The position numbers were made by a program, and so were the translations under genes. This document shows positions 10,101 to 23,849 of a DNA stretch of 64,000 nucleotides, piece after piece; the first letter of the stretch is position 1; each line of letters opens with the position of its first letter. The notes beneath the pieces are model-generated. The model was not told where the DNA came from. It was given only the letters and a program-made list of their open reading frames with translations, and searched no databases. This DNA is from Eudorina sp. 2006-703-Eu-15. Its lineage: Eukaryota; Chlorophyta; Chlorophyceae; Chlamydomonadales; Volvocaceae. Where the stretch lies: positions 1,765,570-1,829,569 of the forward strand of contig BDSI01000008.1 of NCBI GenBank assembly GCA_003117195.1. The letters are read 5' to 3'.

Positions 10101-13100
10101 GCGCTGCAGCTCCGCCAGGTACTCGCCCGGGTCTTTCTGCAGGGGCAGCCAGCGAGCGCCGGGCGGCGCGGCAGGTGGTGTTAGGGCCAGGAGGCACATC
10201 GCAGGGGTCTTGGAATCGAACGCAGCGCGGCGACCGCGCGACGCCCTTCCTGTGGCCTCCTCGCCGCCATGTCTCGCAGGTCAGTGTGGAAGGAAAGCCA
10301 CACCGACCTGCGAGATGTAGAGAGAGGAAGCCACAGGAAGGTGTTTAGGCGCGGCCCAACTCCGTTTTCGCTGCAAGAACTCTGACACTTAAATACGATA
10401 TGCTGCTGAGTCAACGCATGCTGACTGTGACCGGATTCCTTCTGTGCTATTTTCCCTTTTCGATCCTCCTGAGAGCCAAGCCGGCGTGCCATTGCCAAGA
10501 GCCGAAGATTAGGATACTGCAATTTGTGAATCAGCTCAACGCTTGTACAGCAGTAGGCGCCCATCGTCACCCCTATAGCCTTACGTGCGGCCAGCAAGCA
10601 CGGCGGCCTTGGCGCCCGTCACTTGACAGGTTGCCGGCAGCGACCTCTGTCAACACGGCCCATCTCACGCACCTGCGCGTTTACGACGACCATGTATGCC
10701 AGCGGCATGTCGTACAGGCCCAGCGCCGTCTTGTACAGCTCATCCGCGTCCACGTACAGCAACAAGTGTTTAAGGGCCTTATCCGCAGGCCCGCTGTGAC
10801 CCCGCTGCTGCTGTTGCTGCGCCCCGCTGCTGCTAGGCGCCCCACCGTTGGCCGCACCGTCCCCCGCGGGCTGGGACCCAGCGGGAGGCGACAGCTCACG
10901 CTCCTTGGCGTCCCGGATGCAGCGCATCGCGTCCTCCAGCTGCGGTGGCTGGCTCCTGCACAGACCGGGCGGGGGTCCAGGACGGCATCAGGGGAACGGG
11001 GTTCCAGGACGCGACACAAGCCAAGTTGTCACGCGGCCTCAACAGCGTGGCGTCCCGGCGGTGGCACCTGAAGGGAGGGGGCGACCCCGGGTTGAGCCCG
11101 TGCCCCCTCCCCCGGCTGGGGGCCAGAGCAGGCGGATGCCGCAAAGACAAGTGGCGTCACGATTGCCCATTCGTGACAGTCACATACGCCGGACCCAGAA
11201 CAGGTACCAATGCGCCGCACAAAGGCGGACCCTAAACGCACGCAGGGCCGCAGCCCGTCCGCTTTTCCTGGGCATTCTCTGGCATTCTGCTGTGGGCATT
11301 CTGTGGTGGGCATTCTCCGGCATTCCACCACCGCCCGCCACCAGTGCCCGCCGGCATGCAGTCATGCGCCCCGACAGCGGCCCTCCGGGGGGCTATTCGG
11401 GTGGAGTGTGGGCGGCTCCTGCGCACCTGGCGTACGACGTGACGATGACCTCCAGGTACTTGTGCGCATCGGGCAGCGCCATCACCGCGTCCCGAACCGC
11501 CCGGCACACCGCCGTCACCTTGCCGCCGTCCACGTCGCCGCCAGCAGCACCCGCGCCGGCGGGGCCCGGCCCTCCTGCGCCCTGCTTAGCCGCGTCGCCG
11601 CGCCGGTGCTGCTGCTGCCGCGGCCGCGACTGCGCGGGGGATGGCGGCGCGCCGGAGGGCGTCGCCTCGCCCAGCCAGGCGAGGGCGCCGCTGTACGCGC
11701 CGCCCTCCGCCAACACGCTCCCGGGCCGCAGCGCAAAGAGCAGGTCGCAGAGGTCGGCCGCGCGTGTGACGGCCGCCACGAACGCCGCGGCCGAGGTGAG
11801 GAACGACGGCCAGAGGTAGTCCACCTGCGCAGCGCGGCGACAGACGGGGCACAGATCTCGACCCTCACGTCGCGCCGCGTGCCTCGTGGGCTGACGGCCA
11901 GGGGGTAAACCCTAAAACCCTCAGCCACGGAAGCAGTCGGCGGCGTCTGTTGGCATACCATGCCCTTCCGTGTCCTCCGCCGCTTAATCCCAAAACCCCG
12001 ACCCACCAGCAGATTAAGATCCACCCGCTGTACGGTGGCCAGCCGCCACGCCTCCACGAAGGCCTGCCGCCGCAGTGCCTCCACCACCGCCGCAAGCACC
12101 AGCGCCCGTGGCGCCACGCCCTCGAGGTTGCCCCGCGGCATCTGCAGCACCACCGGCACTTCCGCCAGCCGGTCGAGCTGCACCGACGGACAGGCCACCA
12201 GCGCCGCCCCCGCCTCCACTGCCCGCACCGCCACATCGCGGGAGGCGGCGGTGGCGACGTCGGGCCGCATGGCGGCGTGCATGGCCTGCTGCATCTCTCC
12301 CTCGCGCCTGCGGGGGGGTGAGAGGGAGCGGACGGAAAACATCATCACACCCGCAGCGTGAGGCCGTAACTCAACACCCGCGGCAGCGCCACCGCGCACC
12401 GCCTGCGTCGGCGTCGGCAGCACCACGGCCCACGACAATCACGGCCTGGCACCGGCACGCCTTTGGAGGCTTTCCGTCGACATGAAGCAGGCCAAGCAGG
12501 CCAGTCTGCAACACACGTCATACGGTGATGCGGCGCAGCTTCCTCACCTGGGCGCCCATCCGCTGCCAGAACACGAGCGCGGGATCAGGGGACCCGGGAG
12601 CAAATCCCCAATGCCCTCAGGACGCAAGCGTCGAAGCGTGGGATCCTGGCGGCGGCGCAGAGCGGCCAGCCGGGTGCTGCGCCCTAGGCAATGGTTGAGA
12701 GTCTGCACCCCCGCGGTCGCCGATTGCCGCAGCCTGACACGTTACCTGTGAAAGCGGAGGCTGTTGGGGTCCGCGGTAAGGTCACGGTGCGTGTACGACG
12801 ACAGTTGGTTAAAGAGCACCGTGTACAGCAGGTTCTTGCGAGTGGTGTACAGCAGCGCGGGTCCGCCGGGTCCACGCGCTCGCACCGCCACGGACGTCAC
12901 GTCGGCGGCCGCGATGACGGCGCTGCCCCAGCTCAACATGCCGGATCGGCTGAGACCCAGCAACGGCGGCACCACGCCCTGGGGACCGAAAGCAATCGGG
13001 ATGGACTGGGTTTCCGCACAAGACTACCAGACCCTGATTGACCAGCACACAGGTGAACAAGTACTTGAACGAGCGCAGCAACAGCAACAGTAGCAGCAGC

Positions 13101-16100
13101 ACTAGCAGCAGCAACGGCGGCAGTAGCGAAGGGTTGTGGCGGGGCCCAGGGATCAAGTGCTCCACGTCCGTGGTTCTGGGACGGCAAGGCGGCAGCTCTG
13201 CCTCGCGTTACAAACCACCGGGCCTAGTGGTGGGCCTCGCCACTGCACGAAACCGTCCATGGCAACGTTTCGACCCATGGGCAGTGTTTGGGCCCAGGGG
13301 TAGGTACATTCAACGCGCCTGAACCTCGTGGAACAACGCAGCATGCCTCCTCACAAATTGGTGCGATGCCCTCCATTTCGAACCGTGCCGGCCGTGAAAG
13401 GCACTGGGATGTGGGTCCCAGTCGTGACGCGGACGTTTGGCGACCAGCAGTTCCTAGCCGGGTTTACCTCGGTCTAGGCACGCGCCGCATGGCACCCATG
13501 CAAACAATTATGTCACATCGGACGACTGTCCAGACTGTCCACACACACGGACATGTGATTTGCAGCGAAACATGGCAAGTGATCATGACACACACGCGTA
13601 CATTGCAATTGATTTGGGTCGCGTGGGTCTTCACACGTGAAGGAGCGAGACTCCCCTTCCTCCCTGACCCATCCGCCATCCCTGGCGGCCCCACCTGCAC
13701 GCCTGCTGCGCCTCGCGCCAGCGCCGGCGTGGAGCGGACGATCGGGCAGGGCACCTTGAACGCCGATGCTGGACCACACGAGGTGAGCGCAGTGGACCCC
13801 GCCTCGAAGCGCGACACCGCGCCCCCCGCCAGCTGCACCGCCACGCCGCCACCGCTGTGCGACGCCAGCCGGATGACCCGTCCGCCGGCGTACACGGGCG
13901 GCCGCTCCGTAAGCCGGACGTCCGGACTGACCCGTGGGTCATCTGGATCGGCGGGGCCGCAGGAGACCCATTCCACATCGACCTGCACCAGCACGTCGCC
14001 TTTGCCGTCCTCCAAGCCGGGCTCGGGGTACGGCGATGCCAGGACGAGCAGGGAGGACGCCCCGTGCAACCAGCACAGGGCCCGCACGCGGCGGCCCCCG
14101 GCGAGCGGGACGTCGAGGCTGGGCACTGCTGGCAGTAGGGCTGTGGCGGGAGCCGCTCCAGGGGGCCCTGTCCCGGACATCAGCGCCTGCTGGTCCTGGA
14201 TTGCAAGAGAGCCGAACAATCGCATGCATGTCAGACTGACGGGCTGACGCAGCCGACGACCACCGCAGGACGATGAACCCTATGATACCTGGGAGGACTC
14301 CCTGCCCTTGCCATGGCCGGGCGAGGTACATACACACCGCACCGTCGCAAGCGCGCAACAATTGGGCTGTCTCTTCGCTGTCCGCTCAAGGCAGTGAGCC
14401 CGTTGCGCCCGTCCTGGCCGTTGCCCGCCCAAGCAAATTCTGGCCCGAAGTGGGTCATCCCCCGGCGTGTGCACGCACAGGAGGTCAAGTCAAGCGGCAC
14501 CAGTGCGCCAGGCCGGCGCTCGTCACCGCTCGCCCGCCCACTTCGATCCCCCACCGCGGCGCTTTCTCTCACCTCCAGTGTCTCCTGCCACAGGTCCTCC
14601 TCTACACTGCGCGCCAGGACCAGCCGGCCGCTGGACGTCAGGGCCGCCACCACCTCGTCCTCCCGCTCCCATCTGGACGTCGCATCCTCGGGGGCACCGG
14701 ACGTCGCGGGCGCGTCCCCTGGCGCCGGCAGCGCAGAGATGGACACATCCACGGCGGTCTGCGGCACGGAATGGAGAGGGCAAATGGCCCGTTCTAGACA
14801 TCACACCACGTAGCAGTTCACGGGGAAGGTCCTGAGCGGCCGCTCCCGCTGGGGTCGACCACGCGACAGATCAGTTGTATGTGTACCGTGTCGCATGGCT
14901 TTCTGTGTGTCTGAAGTGCGCCGGCCTCCGTCTCGTCCCGTCCCGTCCCGTCCGGATCTCAGCATTTGACATCGTGTGCGGAGCTGCCCCCTGGCTCACC
15001 TCGGGCAGCGCCACCCTCGCCGCGCACATCGGCGGCGGGACGAGTCCGTGTCGGAGCGGCGTCAGCAGCAGCTCGCAACCGTCAACCACCACCGCCGTAC
15101 CGCGCTCCGAGAGGCACGTGTCCCACGTCAGCGCGACGGTCTCGTACAGGCCGCCGGGCGTCAGCACGTGGAGCACGCCGCCGTGCTGCTCGTCCCATCG
15201 CAGCTGCGGCCCTAGGCCGGCGGCGAGGCCCACGCCTGGCTTGTATCGCCGCTCGTGTTTCAGGTACCAGTGCCAGTTGCTGCGATGCCATACCTGCGGC
15301 GTGTGTTGAGCAAAGCACGACATTGATCGTACAAGTTGCGCATAGCAGTACGAAACGTTCCAACAGGTTCCGGGCCCCAAAAGGAGGGTGACCGCAAACT
15401 TGCCACACGCGCCAACCCCACTGGTCCAAAGGAAGGCACGGGACAGCCCCAACCCAGTCCTACAGTGTGTAGGCTTTCGATCCGGTTGCCCAGCCGGCGA
15501 ATGAAAGCTCCCTGGAATGTACGGCATGAACGGTAAACTCAACCGGAATGTACGGAAAAAGTGCGACACCAGATTGTTGGTATCAGAGTGATCACGAAGT
15601 CTTAGCCTGTCCCTGCCGCCAACGCACGCGGCTCACACCGTCACTGCCACTGCGAGTGTTGTTCTGAACCCCAAACTCCACTGCCAAAGTGAGTGCCGCT
15701 GCCCCCCGCAAGGCCCCGCGCGCTTCGACCGTGGCTGCTGCTGCGCCTTGGCGGCGGCGACGCGCACCAGGCCTACCAACGCGCCTCAGCCGGGACCGCG
15801 GCGCGCGCTCACCTGCACCACCCACTCCTCCGACCCCTCTCCGGCTGGATCCCCGGGTGCGGTGGCCGCAGTGAGGACCCCCAACAGCTCCGAGTCGCAG
15901 CTCCAAGCCAGTCCGCGAACAGGTGCTGCGAGAGAGGGGCGCGGGTGCTGGCGGCCTTGCCGTCACAGGCGTGAAGAGGTACCTGGCATCCGGGCGCCTA
16001 GGTGGGGCCATGCCCGACGGTAAGGACCACGGAACGCACCAAGTAACACCTAGCACACCAGCGGTTCCAGAAACGTACTTCCTGCCCTAAGCCTTCCGAC

Positions 16101-18078
16101 ATGCGCGTAAGCCTTGGTGCTGAACTGCTCTCATGCATCCCGTGGACCGCACACACACATGCAGGTGAGCACATCAGGGCAAGCGGAGGTGTGGTAGCGT
16201 GGCTGTGCATGTACGTGCGCTGGAACCTCCTGCCTATTCATTCGCAGCATGGCAGCAAAAACAAAGCGACCGCCTCCGCACCCACGCACGCACGCATGCG
16301 CGCTATCCACGCGCCACCGCTCCCACCTGTGCTGGGCAGGCTGAAGCCGCCGTGGCGGAGGCCGTTGCGCTCGTACAAGAGTATGGACGGTCCCACGGTC
16401 GCCGGCGCGGGCGAGGCGCCGCCCGCGGCTCCCGCGGCTTCCCCCGCCGCAGGTACATACAAGTGCCGGCCGTTGGGCTGCCAGGCGGGCAGCGGCACCA
16501 GCACGTCTGCGGGCTCCCCGATGGAGTGCAGCTCCAAGGTACTGCGGTCCCAGACGCGGACACGGTACGGTGGGAGGGGAGCTGCGCCGTTGGGCTCGGT
16601 CGTTGACGCCGCCGGCGATGCGGCCGGGTCGCGGCACACAACCGCGAAGAACTTGCCGTCGCCGCGCCAGCTGAGGCCAGCGTCCTGGAAGATGCGGCGG
16701 CCGTCCGCCTGTGCGGCGACGGTCGCGGCCGCCGCCGCTGGGCCCAGCGCGGGGCCCTCGTACAATAACTCCCAGGCCTGCCAGCCCGTGGGGAGGGGAG
16801 GTATAGGAAATTGGGGAGGGGGGATGCAAACGAGCTAACGAGCTATCGGCAGCAGGAACTTCACTCTTGGTACTTAATGTACTGATACTCAGCCACAACG
16901 GTAGGCTGTACCAGTATCCATTCACTTATCCATTGATTCATCGACCAGATCATTCGTCCATCCCGGAACAGGTGTTCCTATGCACCTGCAATATGCCGGC
17001 TGGCGGGGGCCCTATACCTGGTTCATGACCAGCAGGTTGCCAGCGCCGCTCAGGATCGCCAGCAGCTCCCCGTCGGGGCTCCACTCCAGGCAGGCCACAC
17101 CGTCGTCGATGTTGCCGACCTGCGCGGATCAACGAAGAGGCCGTCACGCTGGACTCGTCGCGGGACACGTTCCCGGGGGCAAGGATGTCGTCACCCGTTG
17201 GGTGAGCTGCTTGCAGTGCAACAACAGCACTGGTCTGGCACCGTTTCAAGTGCTTCCGGCTCCCTTCTGACACGCGCAAAGGCATCTAATTATCGAAACC
17301 CTCCTCTCGTCACATCGAGGATTGCTTGGTCGGCTCGGGCTGAGTAGATGACGAACAGTTGACCCACATTGCGCGGCCACACCGCCATGCTTGGCCCCCG
17401 CCGATGGCAACATCGTTGATGACGGGTAAGCGCCCCGGCCTCCATCGAGCTAAGTCGCGCTTTTCAGTGCCAGCTTGGCATTCGACACGTTGTTCATCCG
17501 AACCCGACCCGGCCTGCCCCAAACCGGACCTGTTCGAAGTGTTGTGTGGAGCCATCGGCCACGTGCAGCAACCCAATCGTGCCGCCGCGTGTGGAGATGC
17601 ATAGCGCGTCTAGCTCCAGCACGTGGCAGAAAGACGCCAACCAGGAGGCACTCTCGCCCCGCTGCAGTGAAGCTTCGTCCGCTTCTGAAAGCAGCTCTGG
17701 GCCCAGGGGGCAACGCCACAGGGCCTGCCAGGAGAAGGTTTGCGGGACGACGGTACGGGAGAGCGTAGCGCGAGCGTGCAATTGAATTTGGGGAAATTTT
17801 GTGAAATAGGGTGTCTGTGAAGATCCCCGTCGAATCCCTGAGACGGCATGGTATGGGGATTAAGAGGTGACGACGAAACCCGTGTGGCGCGCCCGCCGCC
17901 GAGCCCTTCCCCCACCCACCTCAGGGCTTTCACCAACACGGAAGCCATTCACGACGCCGGCACTAGTTATCACGTATACGGTTGAATCGGTTGAATTTAT
18001 GCAGAAGCCGACCGCAGCGCCGTCCTCTCCAACATCCAACTGAGCGCAGCGGTCACGCTCAACAATCAAGTTTTTCAT
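7116..18078 (-). CDS. ELP1: Elongator complex subunit 1 (ELP1/IKI3/IKAP)
   Basis: ELP1 is the scaffold of Elongator, which adds the cm5 side chain to wobble uridine of tRNAs. Eighteen exons (high to low): 17920-18078, 17530-17724, 17018-17119, 16327-16777, 15813-15925, 15000-15293, 14573-14758, 13695-14195, 12746-12978, 12007-12307, 11427-11824, 10673-10955, 9987-10136, 9280-9659, 8730-8935, 8063-8249, 7461-7653, 7116-7259. Every phase joins, giving 1491 residues (human 1332). Residues 1 to about 760 are the two N-terminal WD40 propellers (VACLEWSPDGELLAI, LSWRGDGKFFAV, WHWYLKHERRYK). The rest is the TPR-like scaffold (VVLQMPRGNLEGV, KHLLLYVDADELYKTALGLY, DAYAEHLEASKRFDDAA) and a basic stretch near 1370 (RKAHRQSKKLQK) that binds tRNA in homologues. 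The added length is Ala/Gly/Gln inserts, for instance in exons 11 and 12. The weakest junction is the acceptor at 8935, which is AAG. It starts 361 bp from CDKB, divergently. Confidence 0.95.
10245..10341. repeat. 97-bp imperfect foldback inside an ELP1 intron (miRNA-precursor-like)
   Basis: The left arm starts ccttcctgtggc and continues to ctcgcaggtcagtgtgg; the right arm is its imperfect complement. Arms are about 45 nt with a few mismatches and one small asymmetric bulge, around a loop of about 8 nt. It lies in the intron between ELP1 exons 10673-10955 and 9987-10136. Such long near-perfect hairpins are either small MITE-like elements or microRNA precursors; algal microRNAs often come from introns. 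Confidence 0.75.
11270..11328. repeat. Degenerate tandem ggcattct repeats in an ELP1 intron
   Basis: Five copies of ggcattct/ggcattcc with variable spacers lie in the intron between exons 11427-11824 and 10673-10955. No function is apparent. Confidence 0.75.
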
Positions 18079-18439
18079 TTTAATATATCAGATAACGTAA
18101 AAACTAAGAGCTTGTGCCCATCGCGGGTGCATGCACTCGGTTGGCGCAATCGCACGCCCGCAAGTGCGCCAAGAACGTGCCTGAAGAACCGTTGCTACAA
18201 GGATCTACTACCCAATTCCGTCCTGGTGGCTATGGTGCTAACGACCAACGCTCTATGTACAACGAATTTTGAAGTCGGCTGTCCCGTACATCCATTCTTC
18301 CTCAAAATAGCGGAGCTGCTTTGTCGTAAGAAGGTATCATTTCTTTTCATACATATTCCTGAAAACAGTTTCAATTAAAATTCTGGCTGCGTGCATCCTG
18401 ATACCCCCCAAACACTTCTCCTGAACACTTCGAGCAATC
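18079..18439. promoter_or_regulatory. Shared intergenic promoter region of ELP1 (-) and CDKB (+)
   Basis: The 361 bp between two divergent start codons must hold both 5' UTRs and core promoters unless there are upstream non-coding exons. It is more AT-rich than the coding DNA. I could not pick a single convincing TATA box or named element. Confidence 0.5.
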
Positions 18440-20123
<1,684 letters not shown>

Positions 20124-23100
20124 TGTGTTTAAATCTACACCGACGCGTGCGTGGATTGGACGAACTTATGTGCTCCAACGTATGAGACACTCTAGCATGA
20201 CGCCTTGATGAAGGACAAGGCCTGTACATAGTCCTTTATGTGCTGCTATACGTTGGCATGGAGCAAGCAAGATTGCATGCGTTAGAACGTAGGAGTGGTA
20301 TCACAGCCTCTGAGCAGGGACGCGATAGCCGGTATCTAGCTGCGCATTGAGCTCTTAACTATGCAAGGGCAGCAGTTTATGGTCCTGGCAATCGCCGTAT
20401 ATTAAAGTAGGTTTCCTCATGTGCAGCGATGTGCCTTTACACGGCATCTGTGCGGTAGACTGACACGACTGGGTTATCACATCACCAGTTCTGTGCCAAG
20501 GCCATTGTCCCCTCTCCGTTTCGTAACTGCCAAAGTGCCAGCTTTGTAAGCATTATGGCCTGTGGGCTTGCTAGCGAATTCATGGGCCGGTGGGGCTGCA
20601 AGGGCTGCCCAGCCGGGATGTGGACCTGCCAACGTTTAGCGTTCGGTAGCATGAACTTTCGGCAAGGTTAATAATTTTCGGATGACAACTTGAAGCTGGG
20701 ATATTGTAAAAACACACGGCACCCATTGTTTACCAGTAACATGCTGGTTAGTGTCTCGGGCTGTACCCTGCTGTACATACTTATGCCGGGGACGCGGTGG
20801 GAGAACACGGGGGACTGTAACCGCCATGCATGAGAGGCACGTATGAGGCCATCCTGAACCAAATCGTCACCGCGATAGGGACGATGCCTGCGGGAGGGCC
20901 CCATGAGCCAGGACAGCTCAGATGGAGTGAAAGAAGCGCTCACCCAGCCGGAATGCGCATGTTCGCATACACTGGACTGGCTAAGACTTGCAATAGACCC
21001 CGCGGGTCATCGGTGACAGCCGCAGCCTCACCACACACTGCAAAATATGATACCGCGCCACCGTGGCGCACCAGACAGGCTCCACAAGCGCACCGAAACA
21101 CACCCCGAATCTTGACATGGCATGATTGATGGCAAGCAATGCGCCAAAAAGCAAGACACGGCCGGGGCACACCACGCGCCCCACAAAGCGAAACGTACGG
21201 AGCGCCACCATGGCTGCCACAGGCTACCACAATCACCACCATCCTGTAATAGCCCAGCCCGATCAATTCCACCTCAAGTCGCAGGGCCAACAAAGCCCTG
21301 GTGAGTTCAAATGTACGACCCTCATGTCCTTCTTCGCGGTCCAACACCCCAGGACAGCTCATGGCCGGCGTGCGGCGTGACTTGCCAGACGTCTGGCTCG
21401 CACAATCTGTCGCGTTCAATTCCTCCCGCAGCTCGTTGTCCTCAGGGGCCGCCGCAGCTGTGAAGACCGCGGGCCAGTCCACCTAAACTTCCGACCAGAT
21501 GGACGATACACAGATCCTGCTGGCCGCTCACATGGGTGACCTGCCCACCATGCGCTGCCTGCTGCGGATGGGGTGACCGCTCCGAGCTGGCCACCAAGTG
21601 CGCGACAAGTAGCGGATGGGAAGCGGATGCGGCCTTCGTGGCGCCCGTCCCGCAGCCCCTGTCATCCTCCGTGGCGGGGGCTCCAACGACGACCTGGCCG
21701 GGCGCCTCCCCGCCTTGCCTGGGTAGGTACTCTGCGATTCGTCCGGCCGCGGGAGGAGCCGCTCGCCTGATGAGATGCCGCTCGCCTGAGGACCCGCCCC
21801 GCCCCGCAGTCAGGTAGCGCCCACCCTCGCGCAGATAGCAAGCGGCCAGAAGCAAGGTCCTGGCACCTGTCCACCAATCCAGAACCCCATCCAAAATGCC
21901 ACCGGACCATCCTTGGGTTCTGATTTGATGTTCCCCCAGGCGCACCGGTACCGCACGGCGGTGATGAAGCGCTCGAGGGAGCGACCTTCGCCGGGACCCG
22001 GGGGAGCGACGGCCCGACCTCCGTCCGGCAGCATCAGGCTGCCAGACGTTCTTCAGGATAAACTATGGCTGTCGTCCGATCGCCTTGACCCGCTACAGTG
22101 TCTGAATGATATGCATGCGGGATTGAACAATTGCAACATGAAGGCCTCGCGCTTCAAGCGTGGTGAGTAATTTAAGTATCTGACGCGATTGTATGTACGA
22201 CACACGCTCGCCGGCGCCGTATCCATGAACGTCCCACCCATCTGAATACCGGTAAGTTGCAACAGGCTGACAAGGCTTCCGCTAACGTTAGCGATGGATG
22301 TTGGGTGCGTCCGTGGATTAGGGAGGAGTGTGTGGGCACCAGATCAATTGACTGCACATTGGCGTCGCCTGCAGGGTGCTGTTGCGCGATCTGATAATCC
22401 CCTCGTTGCGAGCCATTCGGGTACTGCTGGCACGCTGCGTAATCCACCGGTTGTGGTATCCAGAGTACGGGCGACCAGAGCCCAGTTACACATGAAGAGG
22501 TGTGTTTAGAGAACAGGTGTGTCATTGCAGTTTACGGGCGCACAGGGCGGCAACTCTGCCAGACATAGGCGTAGCCTGACTGCGCGCGATTCCTCCCGTC
22601 CTCTTCCGTGGAAGGAGGCAAGTCAAATAGTTCAACCGCAAATCCGCCTTGGCTTGCGGGTGCGATCCTGACCCTTCCTGGCGGGATGTAACGCCGACGT
22701 GAGGCTAGTTAAGGCGCGTCCATGGATGACGAGGGAACTGTGCTTGCCAGTGGGGGACCGCCGACAGGGTATGCGCGCATTGCTGGCCTCCCATGTGTGG
22801 TTGGCTGTAGGCGAATCGCGTACGGACAGTGCTCGTCGGAACGTGACACTGAGAATGTACAATAAGTGCACATCGATCAACCATCGACGGGAAGCAACAG
22901 TCGTAACCGTGGGCGACGGCTGGTGCGCACGGATCGCTCATCCATGGCCGGGGGGCCTACTGCAGTAATGAGCGCCGTGCCATGTTGGTCTGATAGGCGG
23001 GTCGCGTCCTAGATCGCCACGCCACGCCGACCCACGCGCAGCTCGCCATGCCAACGGCGAATCTCCTTCCAGCCATCCAACGGGCATTGCGGTCGTTGCA

Positions 23101-23849
23101 AACGCGGAGCAACCGCAACGTTCGGTTCCATGACAAGAACACAAAGGGAAAACAATCCGACGTCGCCGCTAGCATAAAAAAGACGATGCCTTGGCACACT
23201 GCTGGCATCCAGTGAAAATCCGTTTACGCACCCCGGCTACAGCCCTCCGCGTGTCTTCAGTTGGTCAAAATGCATCCATCAAACGTCCCATTCGCGTGTC
23301 TTGGTCAGGACTCAGCGGTCCGACGTTGGATCCCAGACTCGCAACGTTGGATCAGGGAGGGAGGATCCCACAAACAAGTGAAAAGCGCGCCCACTCCCTA
23401 ACCCCCCTGCCCCAGCCCAGCACGGCGCAATGATTTGAGACGTGCGCGCTTCCAAATCCGGACGACGCACTGCCCCGCGGCCCGTAGCCAGTCCCCCACT
23501 ACCTGCAGCTAATGGCGCCACCGCTGTCCGCAATGCGCGGGGCGACATGTATCCTATCCTGATTCCCGAGTGTGACTGTACTGTATGCCGTCCAAACACT
23601 CATGCTCACAGGGCCATCTGCACACCCTAAGACGGTGGTAAAGGGGGAACGCACAGCGGCCCGGCCCCGCCCGCCCAACCTCGATTAACCCCAATCGCAA
23701 GTCGGGTTCAGCCATGTTGCTGTTTGGAAGCTGCTCATCACCAGCAGAGCACAACTCGACGAAGTGACATCCCGTTCCTCAAGGCTAAGCGCATGACAGA
23801 CGTGCGCGCGTCCACAACCGTCGGTCGGTCCGTAACAGTACTGACTCAT
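20124..23849. other. 3.7-kb stretch without an assignable gene
   Basis: It holds the CDKB 3' UTR (TGTAA at 20545-20549) and the presumed SF3B3 3' UTR. Between them are only short open frames. Two weak protein-like snippets are a 25-residue ankyrin-like peptide at 21499-21576 (LLAAHMGDLPTMRCLLRMG) and a WVRPWIREE string at about 22300-22330 that recalls PIF/Harbinger transposases. Neither extends to a domain. I regard the stretch as degenerate intergenic or transposon-derived DNA. Confidence 0.5.

Noticed and set aside
10848..11908. Long plus-strand open frames opposite ELP1
   Set aside because: They are antisense to GC-rich ELP1 exons 11-12 and introns. The minus strand carries the recognised Elongator sequence with correct splice phases.
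21499..21576. Ankyrin-like 25-residue peptide
   Set aside because: Less than one full repeat, no continuation in any frame and no adjacent exons.
22290..22350. WVRPWIREE string resembling a PIF/Harbinger transposase
   Set aside because: Only about nine residues match, stops follow soon after, and no DDE motifs are nearby.
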